Assembly (NCBI RefSeq): GCF_001598215.1
Contig: NZ_BCXJ01000001.1
Coordinates: 1,054,001-1,118,000 of the forward strand
Reading direction: 5' to 3'
Origin: Shouchella clausii
GTDB taxonomy: Bacteria; Bacillota; Bacilli; Bacillales; Bacillaceae_D
DNA: 64,000 nucleotides
The first letter of the stretch is position 1. Every line of letters starts with the position of its first letter. Below the pieces are notes generated by a model. That model did not search any database. It worked only from the letters and a program-made list of their open reading frames with translations, and had not been told where the DNA came from. The position numbers and the translations under genes are program-made. Below, one piece after another: positions 1 through 7,267 of this stretch.

Positions 1-1287
1 GCGGGAATCGAAAATGCGTTAACAAAAGAAGAAATTGAAGCGGCAGACGGTGTGATCGTTGCTGCTGACAAGGATGTCAATACGGAACGCTTTCATGGCA
101 AACGGCTCGTTGATGTCCCCGTTGCGAAGGCATTGCGAGGCGCGGAAGAACTAATCCAACAAATTATTGATAAAAGTGCGCCGATTTATCGAACTAAAGG
201 CGGAGTGCTGCCAGAAGATGCGACTGGCGAAGACAATCAGCCAACTGGCAAAAAGAGCATTGGTCGTTCGCTTTATAAGTCACTGATGAATGGCGTTTCC
301 CACATGCTTCCATTTGTAGTTGGCGGCGGCGTATTGATCGCAATTTCCTTTTTGTTCGGCATTTATTCTGCTGATCCAAACCATGAGTCTTACAATGCAT
401 TTGCGGCATTTCTGAATAAGATTGGTGGCTTGAGTTTTAGTGTGATGGTACCGATTTTAGCCGCATTTATTGCCGAAGCGATCGGCAAACGTTCTGGCAT
501 GGTCGCCGGATTTATCGGTGGTTTGCTCGCGGTTGAATCGGGCGCTGGTTTTCTTGGCGGCATCATTGCCGGTTTTGCTGCTGGCTATTTAATTGTGCTG
601 TTGCAATACCTATTCAAAAAATTACCTCGTTCATTAGACGGGCTTAAAACAATTTTCCTTTTTCCGGTACTTGGCATCTTTCTAATTGGCGCGGTCATGT
701 ATCCATTGATGTCGCCAGTCGCCGCTCTAAACGAAGCAATGATGGCGTTTTTAGCTTCCGTTCAATCATCAAGTCCGCTGCTGCTCGGATTAATCGTAGG
801 AGCCATGTGCGCATTTGACATGGGCGGGCCTGTCAACAAAGCCGCATACGTAACAGGGACATTGTTGCTTTCTGAAGGAAATTTGTACTTCATGGCTGGC
901 GTGTCCGCTGCGTGTATAGCGCCACCGCTTATCACTGCATTTGCGGTCTTATTCTTTGGAAAGTACTTCAATAAAGAAGAGCGAAACTCAGGGATGGTGA
1001 ACTTTATTTTAGGATCCACCCATATTACAGAAGGGGCGATTCCGTTTGCTGCCAAAAACCCGATTGTCGTCTTGCCGATATTGATGATTGGTTCAGCCAT
1101 TGCAGCAATTATGACGTATATGTTTGGCGTGCAAGTACCAGCACCCCATGGAGGCTTTCTTGTGCTACCGGTTGTGACTGGCGCGATCAAATGGGTGATA
1201 GCGATTTTAACGGGATCGGTTATTGGCGGGGTACTGTTCGGGCTATACCGTAAAAAAATAGCTAATGGAAAACCAATCGAAGGGTAA
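1..1287 (+). CDS. PTS fructose-type transporter subunit IIBC (5' partial)
   Basis: Reading frame 1 is open from the first base, so the gene begins upstream of the window; 428 codons are visible. The first ~55 residues (GVIVAADKDV, then a KALRGAEELI helix) are the C-terminal end of a fructose-family EIIB domain; the phosphorylated Cys is outside the window. A linker leads into a hydrophobic EIIC domain with about nine membrane segments. Two EIIC signatures are visible: DMGGPVNKAAY and ITEGAIPFAA. The protein should carry and phosphorylate a fructose-like sugar at the membrane, taking phosphate from EIIA. EIIA follows 14 bp downstream and an aldolase gene follows that, so the three form an operon. 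The exact sugar cannot be read from sequence. Confidence 0.93.
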   Translation, partial: AGIENALTKEEIEAADGVIVAADKDVNTERFHGKRLVDVPVAKALRGAEELIQQIIDKSAPIYRTKGGVLPEDATGEDNQPTGKKSIGRSLYKSLMNGVSHMLPFVVGGGVLIAISFLFGIYSADPNHESYNAFAAFLNKIGGLSFSVMVPILAAFIAEAIGKRSGMVAGFIGGLLAVESGAGFLGGIIAGFAAGYLIVLLQYLFKKLPRSLDGLKTIFLFPVLGIFLIGAVMYPLMSPVAALNEAMMAFLASVQSSSPLLLGLIVGAMCAFDMGGPVNKAAYVTGTLLLSEGNLYFMAGVSAACIAPPLITAFAVLFFGKYFNKEERNSGMVNFILGSTHITEGAIPFAAKNPIVVLPILMIGSAIAAIMTYMFGVQVPAPHGGFLVLPVVTGAIKWVIAILTGSVIGGVLFGLYRKKIANGKPIEG

Positions 1288-1301
1288 AAGGGGAGACAGC
1301 G

Positions 1302-1754
1302 ATGATTACAGAGAAGCAAATTCAATTGCACTCAAGCGCTTCAACGCAGGAAGGCGTTTTTCAGACGATTGCAGATATTGCCGTGGAAAACGGCATAGCT
1401 GTAGACAACGCTAGTGTCGTTGCTGGATTAAAAGAGCGGGAGGCATTAAGTACGACTGGCTTCCAAGATGGTTTTGCAATTCCACATACACAGTCTGACT
1501 CGATTACAAAACCAGCGGTTATAATCGTCCGCACCGAAACAGGAATTGAGTGGGAATCATTTGATGGGAAGCCAGCATTCTTTTTTATTTCATTGCTCGT
1601 GCCTCAGGGAGAAGCGGGAACAACGCATTTACAAGCGTTAGCGGCTCTGTCTCGGGCATTAATGGACGATGAGTCGCGCCAAGCTTTCCTTACTGCGCAA
1701 TCTAGTGAACAACTTGCACATTTAATTAAAAACGCCATTCAAGGAGATGAGTAA
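1302..1754 (+). CDS. PTS fructose/mannitol-type EIIA component
   Basis: A 150-residue cytoplasmic EIIA protein of the PTS EIIA type 2 (fructose/mannitol) family. It passes phosphate from HPr to the EIIB domain of the upstream transporter. The phosphorylated histidine is His62 within GFAIPHTQS, the family's active-site context. Length is normal for a free-standing EIIA. The start is ATG behind a GGGGAG site. The stop overlaps the Shine-Dalgarno region of the aldolase gene, which implies translational coupling in one operon. Confidence 0.93.
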   Translation: MITEKQIQLHSSASTQEGVFQTIADIAVENGIAVDNASVVAGLKEREALSTTGFQDGFAIPHTQSDSITKPAVIIVRTETGIEWESFDGKPAFFFISLLVPQGEAGTTHLQALAALSRALMDDESRQAFLTAQSSEQLAHLIKNAIQGDE

Positions 1755-1755
1755 T

Positions 1756-2625
1756 TTGGGCATTGTATCGACTACACCAATGCTAAAAAGAGCAAAAGCA
1801 AATAAACATGGGGTGGTGGCATTTAACGTCCACTCGTTCGACAGCATTTTTTGGGTGCTCGAAGCTGCGGCAGACTTGAGATCACCGGTTATTTTGCAAA
1901 CAACAGTTGGTACTGTAAAAGCGCTTGGCGCCAAAAACATAGTGGAAGTTACTCAGGTCGCCTCTGAACATTTTCAAGTGCCAACAGGCCTTCATTTAGA
2001 CCACTGTACGGATTACCAAGTGATTAAAGAGGCGATCCGGGCAGGCTATTCCTCGGTTATGATCGATGCTTCCATGTACCCATTTGAAGAGAACGTGGCC
2101 CGTACGAAAGAGGTCATGGCTCTTGCCCAATCGTTAGAGGTAAATGTTGAAGCAGAACTCGGCAAAGTTGGCGGTGTGGAAGAGGATATTGTCGTTGCAG
2201 AAGAGGATGCCAAAAAGGCGGTGCCCGAGGAATGCAAAAGGTTTGTTGAGCTGACAGGCGTACCAACGCTTGCACCGGCAATCGGAACCGCCCATGGCAT
2301 CTACAAAGGCAAACCAAATATTGATTTTAAACGGATTGCCCGTATTGCTGAACTTGTTGACGTACCGTTAGTGCTCCATGGCGGTTCCGCTGTCCCTGAT
2401 GAGGATGTTCGCCGCTGCGTTTCGTTAGGAATGGCAAAAGTCAACGTTTCAACCGAATTAAAAAATGCTTACTCTGCTGCTATCCGTGATCATTTTTCCT
2501 CTAATCCAAATAGTCTTGACCCTCGCGCCTATTTGCAAAAAGCGAAAGAGGCCGCTATCGAAATAGCCAAAGCAAAAATCAGGTTAGTAGGAAGCGAGCA
2601 TACTGTATTCCCGGCGTTTGCTTAA
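1756..2625 (+). CDS. class II ketose-bisphosphate aldolase
   Basis: Class II (zinc) fructose/tagatose-bisphosphate-type aldolase, 289 residues. GLHLDHCTD near residue 80 carries the catalytic/metal-binding region, and the HGGSAVPDEDVRR segment near residue 205 is the phosphate-binding and metal-ligand loop of the family. It would split a ketose bisphosphate made from the sugar taken up by the preceding PTS; whether fructose or tagatose is not decided by sequence. I prefer the TTG at 1756: AAGGAG ends at 1746, nine bases upstream. The in-frame ATG at 1747 touches the Shine-Dalgarno directly and would overlap the EIIA stop. A terminator follows at once. Confidence 0.9.
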   Translation: MGIVSTTPMLKRAKANKHGVVAFNVHSFDSIFWVLEAAADLRSPVILQTTVGTVKALGAKNIVEVTQVASEHFQVPTGLHLDHCTDYQVIKEAIRAGYSSVMIDASMYPFEENVARTKEVMALAQSLEVNVEAELGKVGGVEEDIVVAEEDAKKAVPEECKRFVELTGVPTLAPAIGTAHGIYKGKPNIDFKRIARIAELVDVPLVLHGGSAVPDEDVRRCVSLGMAKVNVSTELKNAYSAAIRDHFSSNPNSLDPRAYLQKAKEAAIEIAKAKIRLVGSEHTVFPAFA

Positions 2626-2634
2626 AAAGCAATT

Positions 2635-2664
2635 TCCCTCTTTTATAGGAAGAGGGATTTTTTT
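2635..2664 (+). terminator. Rho-independent terminator of the PTS-aldolase operon
   Basis: An eight-base-pair stem (TCCCTCTT/AAGAGGGA) with a seven-base loop is followed by a run of seven T. It sits 10 bp after the aldolase stop codon. Confidence 0.88.
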
Positions 2665-2740
2665 GTAAAGAAAGAAAATGAATCCGTACGTGCCAAGCAT
2701 TAGGCGCATACACTGGTTTTGAATGAAAGGAGTGAAGGCA

Positions 2741-3355
2741 ATGAAGCCTACAAATGAAGACAGTCAACACCAATACGGGATAGACCAAAATGCCCAACCG
2801 AGCCAACCGCTCGAGGCGGATCCAGTCTACAGAAATAGTCATGGGGCGGCAAATCAGATGGGGAATATGGCTCAACAAGTGAACTGGCATCAGCCTGCCC
2901 CGCAATACGCAATGAACCAAAATGTGCAACACACTCTTCAATATGGGAGTAACACACAGCCATTAGTACAGGAATATGGGAGTAACACACAGCCATTAGC
3001 ACAGGAATACGGGAGTAACACACAGCCATTAGCACAGGCATACGGGAACAACACGCAGCCATTTGCACAGGCAGAGGTCAATCAGTCTTCACAAGAGGCA
3101 GTGAAAGAACAATGTCAAAAAATGAAAGACCATCATGTCGAAATCAAGATGGCAAACGGACAATCAATTGACGGGATTTTAACGGAAGTGAGAGATGATG
3201 GCATCATTGTCTTAGTCGGAGAAGATGTCTATCAAGAAGACTCCCGCCAATTTGGTTGGCGGTATCGCCGCTATCGTCGCCGCTTTTTTCCTTTCGGTGG
3301 ATTTTTTGGCCTCGGCTTTTTTCCATATTTCTTTCCACCCGTTTTCTTTTATTAA
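2741..3355 (+). CDS. uncharacterised Gln/Asn-rich repeat protein with aromatic-Arg tail
   Basis: I do not recognise a named family. The 204-residue protein has a Gln/Asn-rich low-complexity N-terminal half holding four tandem 11-residue repeats (YGSNTQPLAQE type, residues 68-111). A compact segment (residues ~118-155, HHVEIKMANGQSIDGIL) follows that looks Sm-like or small beta-barrel. The last 40 residues are rich in Arg, Phe, Tyr and Pro (WRYRRYRRRFF). No signal peptide is visible. Tails of this kind occur in Bacillus spore-coat-associated proteins, so a coat role is possible but only a guess. Start at 2741: AAAGGAG lies eight bases upstream, whereas the ATG at 2723 precedes that site. It stands alone between two terminators. 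Confidence 0.75.
   Translation: MKPTNEDSQHQYGIDQNAQPSQPLEADPVYRNSHGAANQMGNMAQQVNWHQPAPQYAMNQNVQHTLQYGSNTQPLVQEYGSNTQPLAQEYGSNTQPLAQAYGNNTQPFAQAEVNQSSQEAVKEQCQKMKDHHVEIKMANGQSIDGILTEVRDDGIIVLVGEDVYQEDSRQFGWRYRRYRRRFFPFGGFFGLGFFPYFFPPVFFY
2942..3073 (+). repeat. four tandem 33-bp coding repeats
   Basis: Four in-frame 33-bp units encode YGSNTQPLVQE, YGSNTQPLAQE, YGSNTQPLAQA and YGNNTQPFAQA. The first three are almost identical at DNA level and the last has diverged, as expected for array growth by slippage or unequal exchange. Confidence 0.95.
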
Positions 3356-3356
3356 A

Positions 3357-3399
3357 GCAAAAGAGTGTGTGTCGAGGGTTTAACGACACACTCTTTTGC
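3357..3399. terminator. bidirectional terminator between convergent genes
   Basis: A long inverted repeat (GCAAAAGAGTGTGT ... ACACTCTTTTGC, with a 2-base bulge in the left arm) lies right after the stop of the repeat protein and before the convergent yutG-type gene. Only weak T-runs flank it, so termination strength is uncertain. Confidence 0.7.
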
Positions 3400-3458
3400 T
3401 GTCTTCGCCTGTATCGATTAACGCGTTTATCCGTTGGAAGCGAATAGGTACCCGCTAA

Positions 3459-3956
3459 TCAATCTCTTACGCCTGCGCCTTCTCGGGAATGGGCAAGCCG
3501 GCTGGAAGCGGCGGCAGCGATCGCGCCGACAATATCATCAAGGAATGTATGACATTTCCCGCCTTTATGTTTGTTTAACTTACCGAGAATGCCAGGTTTG
3601 ATTTTATCAACATAGCCAAAATTGGTCAGCCCAATCGAGCCATAAATGTTAACGATCGAAAGGGCAACAATTTCATCAATGCCATAAAGGCCTTCATCTG
3701 ATTGGACAATTTCTTGAAGAGGGGAGCTGAGCTTGCCTTGTTCGGCGAGACGGTCAAGCTCGATTCCTGTTAATAAGGCATTTTGCACTTCTCGTTTAGC
3801 CAGCACTTTCATTACATGCGGCCGGCACATTTCCTTAGTCAAGTCTGGAACATAAGCGCTTTGTAATTCATAAACAAGGTCCGTAATTTCTTCAATGGTA
3901 ACCCCTCGTTCTTCTAATGCTTCCAACGCTAATTCAATCGTGATTTTATGTATCAT
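3459..3956 (-). CDS. yutG: YutG-type phosphatidylglycerophosphatase A family protein
   Basis: A 165-residue PgpA-domain protein close to Bacillus subtilis YutG. Recognisable blocks are EEITDLVYELQ, YVPDLTKEMC, REVQNALLTGIELD, LYGIDEIVALSIVNIYGS and CHTFLDDIVGAIAAAA; the acidic pair in TFLDDIVGA is the likely metal-binding/catalytic site of the family. PgpA enzymes dephosphorylate phosphatidylglycerophosphate; for the YutG branch that activity is inferred from the domain. The gene stands alone on the minus strand, and an AAAGGGGATTG site precedes the ATG. Confidence 0.85.
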   Translation of the reverse strand: MIHKITIELALEALEERGVTIEEITDLVYELQSAYVPDLTKEMCRPHVMKVLAKREVQNALLTGIELDRLAEQGKLSSPLQEIVQSDEGLYGIDEIVALSIVNIYGSIGLTNFGYVDKIKPGILGKLNKHKGGKCHTFLDDIVGAIAAAASSRLAHSREGAGVRD

Positions 3957-4328
3957 CGAACCAATCCCCTTTCAAAGCTATACCTATAAAGATACCCTAT
4001 TTTTCATTGAAATACACGTTTGCTTAAAGGAAAAGGACTCCGCCCTAGGAAACAGAAAGAGGAAGAAATGTGCTGCATCTGTTTGGATTGCTGCTTTATG
4101 GCTTTGTAAATAGGAAGGAAAAATAAAGGTTAAAAGAAGGTGGGGCTTATAGTAGGGGCTTTCGCAAAATAGAGGAGTCGTTGGATCAAAGCAGCAATCC
4201 AAGATGCAGTAATGAACGAGAAAAGTCCGAAAACAATGAAGCCAATTGGAAAAGCGAAAAAAAGTGAAGTTGAGAGACAGCTAGCCGTGATTAAAGATGG
4301 TTTTTCTTTAAGGAGAACACTTCTTGCT
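3957..4328. other. intergenic stretch with an imperfect inverted repeat
   Basis: No convincing gene is present. Short open frames on both strands lack ribosome-binding sites. The notable structure is an inverted repeat: GGATTGCTGCTTT (4084-4096) against AAAGCAGCAATCC (4188-4200), extended imperfectly by CTGCATCT/AGATGCAG on the outer sides. The arms are about 90 bp apart. It could be the remnant of a small mobile or repeat element. Confidence 0.5.
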
Positions 4329-4725
4329 CTAGTGAGACCATTTTGACATAAGAAAATCATGAACAGTATCTGCCCGCTTCTTGTCTTCTAACCGTTCGGC
4401 AGTGCTATGTTCAATTAGATAGCCGACTCCATCCAATCTTTTTTCCATTCGTTTAAGCCGGTTCTCTGTATTCTGTTGAAAAGCCGAATTTTTGGTTGAA
4501 TTTGGCTTGTTCGTTGTTAAACTTGCGCTGATTCTCATTGAAAGCAAGCTGCTTCTTTTGGAAATGACGCATTTCGTCATTAAAAGCGAGTTGATTTTGC
4601 TTGAAATGATCAAACTCGTCAAGTAGCTTTTCCTGTTGATTGTCTAGCTTTGTCAGTATCTTGAGGACTTGTTCAGTCACTTCATTCGCCTCCATTTTGT
4701 ATATTACAGCGCGTGTTCCTGGCAT
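4329..4725 (-). pseudogene. frameshifted coiled-coil protein gene
   Basis: Two overlapping frames together give one protein of about 131 residues. The first part (4725 to about 4487) starts at ATG behind a strong AAAGGAGGTGG site and encodes MPGTRAVIYKMEANEV, then a coiled coil with repeated QLAFN/KFN blocks. The frame is lost in an A5 run (T5 on the plus strand, about 4490-4494) after FNQK. Removing one A joins it to the second frame, which continues the helix (FQQNTENRLKRMEKRLDG) to a normal stop at 4329. As read, translation stops at 4453. This looks like a one-base insertion in a homopolymer: a real mutation, a sequencing error, or less likely programmed frameshifting. Function unknown. 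Confidence 0.7.
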
Positions 4726-4766
4726 AAACCACCTCCTTTTAATGGCATCATAAATAGGCATAATGT

Positions 4767-5013
4767 GATTTACACGAAAAATGATAAGGCGTTTCTACAT
4801 TAGGTTGGTATTATTTAACGAGGATAGCAAGTTGTGTCGTTCGAAGTAGTCCTATATGGAGGCACCATTGTAGCGAGTGTAGGCACTTTATGTCCGTTAA
4901 TTATTCCTTATATGGCCAATATTCTACATTAGGTTCATAATTCCTCCTTAAAAGTCATTTATTTTACGAAAAAACGGGCTTATCGATCGGAAGCCGTGGA
5001 TTTACACGAAAAA
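4767..5013 (+). repeat. two interleaved short direct repeats
   Basis: GATTTACACGAAAAA occurs at 4767-4781 and 4999-5013, and TTCTACATTAGGTT at 4793-4806 and 4922-4935. The copies flank the small open frame at 4834-4932 and the start region of tlp. They may be shared promoter sequences or traces of a duplication; I cannot assign a sigma factor. Confidence 0.6.
4834..4932 (+). CDS. possible 32-residue membrane micropeptide
   Basis: A GTG-started frame with GAGGA nine bases upstream encodes 32 residues, SFEVVLYGGTIVASVGTLC then PLIIPYMANILH. It is almost wholly hydrophobic with one Cys, as expected for a single membrane-spanning peptide. It lies between direct repeats and just upstream of the spore gene tlp. 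No family is recognised. The absence of charged residues and the decent ribosome-binding site argue for coding, but the frame is short enough to be chance. Confidence 0.3.
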   Translation: MSFEVVLYGGTIVASVGTLCPLIIPYMANILH

Positions 5014-5083
5014 ACACGGAATGCTGCATAATTTTTATTGTCGATGGCAAACTAACAGCAAAATAGGCAAGGAGGGAATGGAA

Positions 5084-5314
5084 ATGGCCAAAAGAGATGA
5101 CCGCTCCAATAATCCAGAAAGAATTGAAAATATAATTGGCAACACGCTGCAAAACATGGATGAAGCTAGAGATTATGCTAAGGCTCATTCAGAGGAACTA
5201 AGTGCAGAAGAAAAACAGGAGATCGAACAAAAAAATGAACGCCGCGAGCAAAGCATCGATGGCTTACGCGAAGAATTAAAAGACGAAGTCAACGACCAAA
5301 AGGACAACAGCTAA
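5084..5314 (+). CDS. tlp: small acid-soluble spore protein Tlp
   Basis: A 76-residue highly charged protein matching the Tlp (thioredoxin-like) small acid-soluble spore protein family: MAKRDDRSNNPERIEN, IGNTLQNMDEA, then EIEQKNERREQSIDGLREE. Tlp accumulates in the forespore and is broken down on germination; in B. subtilis it is made under sigma-G. I start at ATG 5084, seven bases after AAGGAGGG; the ATG at 5078 is too close to it. The name is historical and no CxxC motif is present. A terminator follows the stop. Confidence 0.92.
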   Translation: MAKRDDRSNNPERIENIIGNTLQNMDEARDYAKAHSEELSAEEKQEIEQKNERREQSIDGLREELKDEVNDQKDNS

Positions 5315-5322
5315 GAATCGTT

Positions 5323-5366
5323 AAAACTGGCATCTGGGAACTTCCCAAATGCCAGTTTTGTTTTTA
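5323..5366 (+). terminator. terminator of tlp
   Basis: Long stem AAAACTGGCATCTGGGA against TCCCAAATGCCAGTTTT with a 3-base loop and one mismatch, followed by a T-rich tail. Confidence 0.88.
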
Positions 5367-5386
5367 GCAGTCAACGAATTAAAGAG

Positions 5387-6268
5387 TTAATTGTTATTAT
5401 CTTTAAACCAATCTTTTTGCTCCCGCAATGCACGAATAAAGGCCTCTAACTTACGCGAAATCCATTTGTTTTTATGGCAAGCAGCGTAAATGCCTATGGA
5501 TTCTACGGGCGTTTTTGTCGGCATTTCTTTTAAAGTCCCTCCTTTAAGGGCATCGCGAACAGCGAATTGAGGCAAAAAAGATTGACCTAATCCACATTCG
5601 ACACATTTTTTGATTGCCTCGATGCTTGGAAATTCAATTTTCTTCATGTTCAATTGTGCTTCTTCAGATAAATACCGCTCAATGATCGGGCGCCAACTGC
5701 ATGCATATTCCGTGACAAGCATGGTTTCAGGGATGGTTCGGAACGCATGGTCAGCTGTTTCGACAAGTATTAATGTTTCACTAGCAATTTTTTCGACAGC
5801 AAGCTCTTTAGGTTGCCACTGATTTGATTCGACAAGAATGGCTGCTTCGATTTCGCCTTTTTTTAGTTGGGCAGTGAGGTGTTGGTAATCAATCAGTCTA
5901 AGCGTTAATTCAACTTTAGGATAGGTTTTTGTAAAGTTTGTAATAAAAGTCGGAAGCCAATATAACAGCAATGATTCACTTACGCCAATGGTCAACTCTC
6001 CCGCTAAATCATCTGTGTTAAAAACGACTTCTTTAGACTTGGCATAAAGCTCAATAATTTCAAGGGCGTACGGCAAAAAACGTTTACCCGCTTGTGTCAA
6101 CACCACTTGCTTGCCTAAGCGGTCGAAAAGCAAGTACCCAAGTTCATTCTCTAATTCCTTAATGTGGTTCGTAACAGACGATTGGGCATAACCGAGGGAA
6201 TCAGCAGCTTTTTTAAATCCACCGGTATCTACAATTGTTTTAAACGTGTTCAAGTGGCGCAGCTCCAT
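5387..6268 (-). CDS. LysR-family transcriptional regulator
   Basis: A 293-residue LysR regulator. The N-terminal winged helix-turn-helix (residues 1-60: MELRHLNTFKTIVDTGGF, AADSLGYAQSSVTNHIKELE) is followed by a linker helix and a periplasmic-binding-like effector domain starting near residue 90 (LTIGVSES). It is divergent from the flavodoxin-like reductase gene at 6383, the usual arrangement for a LysR regulator and its target. The 114-bp spacer would hold both promoters. The effector is unknown. Confidence 0.92.
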   Translation of the reverse strand: MELRHLNTFKTIVDTGGFKKAADSLGYAQSSVTNHIKELENELGYLLFDRLGKQVVLTQAGKRFLPYALEIIELYAKSKEVVFNTDDLAGELTIGVSESLLLYWLPTFITNFTKTYPKVELTLRLIDYQHLTAQLKKGEIEAAILVESNQWQPKELAVEKIASETLILVETADHAFRTIPETMLVTEYACSWRPIIERYLSEEAQLNMKKIEFPSIEAIKKCVECGLGQSFLPQFAVRDALKGGTLKEMPTKTPVESIGIYAACHKNKWISRKLEAFIRALREQKDWFKDNNN

Positions 6269-6382
6269 CTAATAAACTCCTATCAATATTAATGATCGTT
6301 TTTATTCGAAAGTTCAATTTTACAGAATCACATCTGTATTATAAACTTTTCAGTACACACAAGCAAAGAGGAGTGGGAGAGC

Positions 6383-6970
6383 ATGAAAGTAATGGCCTTG
6401 TTTGGAAGTGCCCGTATAGAAGGAAATACAGAACAACTTGCCGACGTCGCCTTAAGGGGAATCAATCACCGAAGAATTCATTTGCTGAAATGCGGTTTTG
6501 ACCCTATTGTTGATGAACGCCATGCGCCAAATGGATTTACTGCTGTGAACGATGGCTATAAAGAAGTTCTTGATGACTTTCTCAATCAAGACATTGTTCT
6601 GTTTGTGACGCCTTTATATTGGTTTGGCATGTCAGGGCAAATGAAAGGATTCTTTGACCGTTGGAGTCAATATATGCAAGACCAGAAATTCGGCTTCCAT
6701 GAGCGCATAAGGGGAAAGAAAGCGTATGTAATAGTTGTTGGTGAAAATCCTCATCCACGCATAGCCGCTTTGCCGTTAATCCAACAGTTTCATGCTATTT
6801 TTGAATACACAGGGATGGAGTTTAGTGATTATATCATTGGAAAAGGAAATCAGCCAGGTGCCATTAAACAAGATCAGTTGGCTTTGGAAAAAGCTGATTT
6901 TTGGAACAAAACGTTTCAACAAACTTTGTATGAAAGCGAAACAGGTCTCAAGGGTCCTTCTAAAGGATGA
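6383..6970 (+). CDS. flavodoxin-like NAD(P)H-dependent oxidoreductase
   Basis: A 195-residue protein with a flavodoxin fold of the NADPH-dependent FMN reductase/quinone reductase type. MALFGSARIEGNTEQLAD is the N-terminal FMN phosphate-binding loop, and TPLYWFGMSGQMKGFFDRW around residues 76-95 is the conserved flavin-contacting segment. It probably reduces quinones, azo or nitro compounds, or flavins in the cytoplasm. An AGGAG site precedes the ATG. Control by the divergent LysR gene is inferred from position. Confidence 0.88.
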   Translation: MKVMALFGSARIEGNTEQLADVALRGINHRRIHLLKCGFDPIVDERHAPNGFTAVNDGYKEVLDDFLNQDIVLFVTPLYWFGMSGQMKGFFDRWSQYMQDQKFGFHERIRGKKAYVIVVGENPHPRIAALPLIQQFHAIFEYTGMEFSDYIIGKGNQPGAIKQDQLALEKADFWNKTFQQTLYESETGLKGPSKG

Positions 6971-7267
6971 CTTCGATGAGAACAATTGGACTGGACTTTG
7001 CCATAAAAACACCCCAAATATAGATGATTATTCTACAAATGGGGTGGCGATCTATTGGTGGTTTTCTGCACGATAAGATGTATTGTATGTGTAGGTTGAG
7101 AAGCTCGTCATTCAAAATAAAGTTCCAGTGAAGTCCTAAATACAGAAATGCAAACAAACACTTGTACTAGCCTTCATGTTCCTTTGATCTACGAGGCATT
7201 AGATAATTCGAATAGATTTGCTTTGTGGATCAAACGGGACAATTCAGTTATTTCAGTGCATTTTTGT
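6971..7267. other. intergenic stretch, no gene supported
   Basis: About 300 bp between convergent genes. A weak CACCCC/GGGGTG hairpin at about 7007-7045 may end the reductase transcript, although no T-run follows. Open frames here have no ribosome-binding site. Confidence 0.4.

Noticed and set aside
762-1331. 189-codon open frame antisense to the PTS IIBC gene
   Set aside because: It runs opposite a clear membrane transporter, has no ribosome-binding site and no family resemblance.
2942-3073. CRISPR array
   Set aside because: The 33-bp units are contiguous, in frame and without spacers; they are coding repeats.
4130-4360. 76-codon minus-strand frame with a hydrophobic stretch
   Set aside because: No Shine-Dalgarno before its ATG, it overlaps the coiled-coil gene end, and its hydrophobic part coincides with the inverted repeat.
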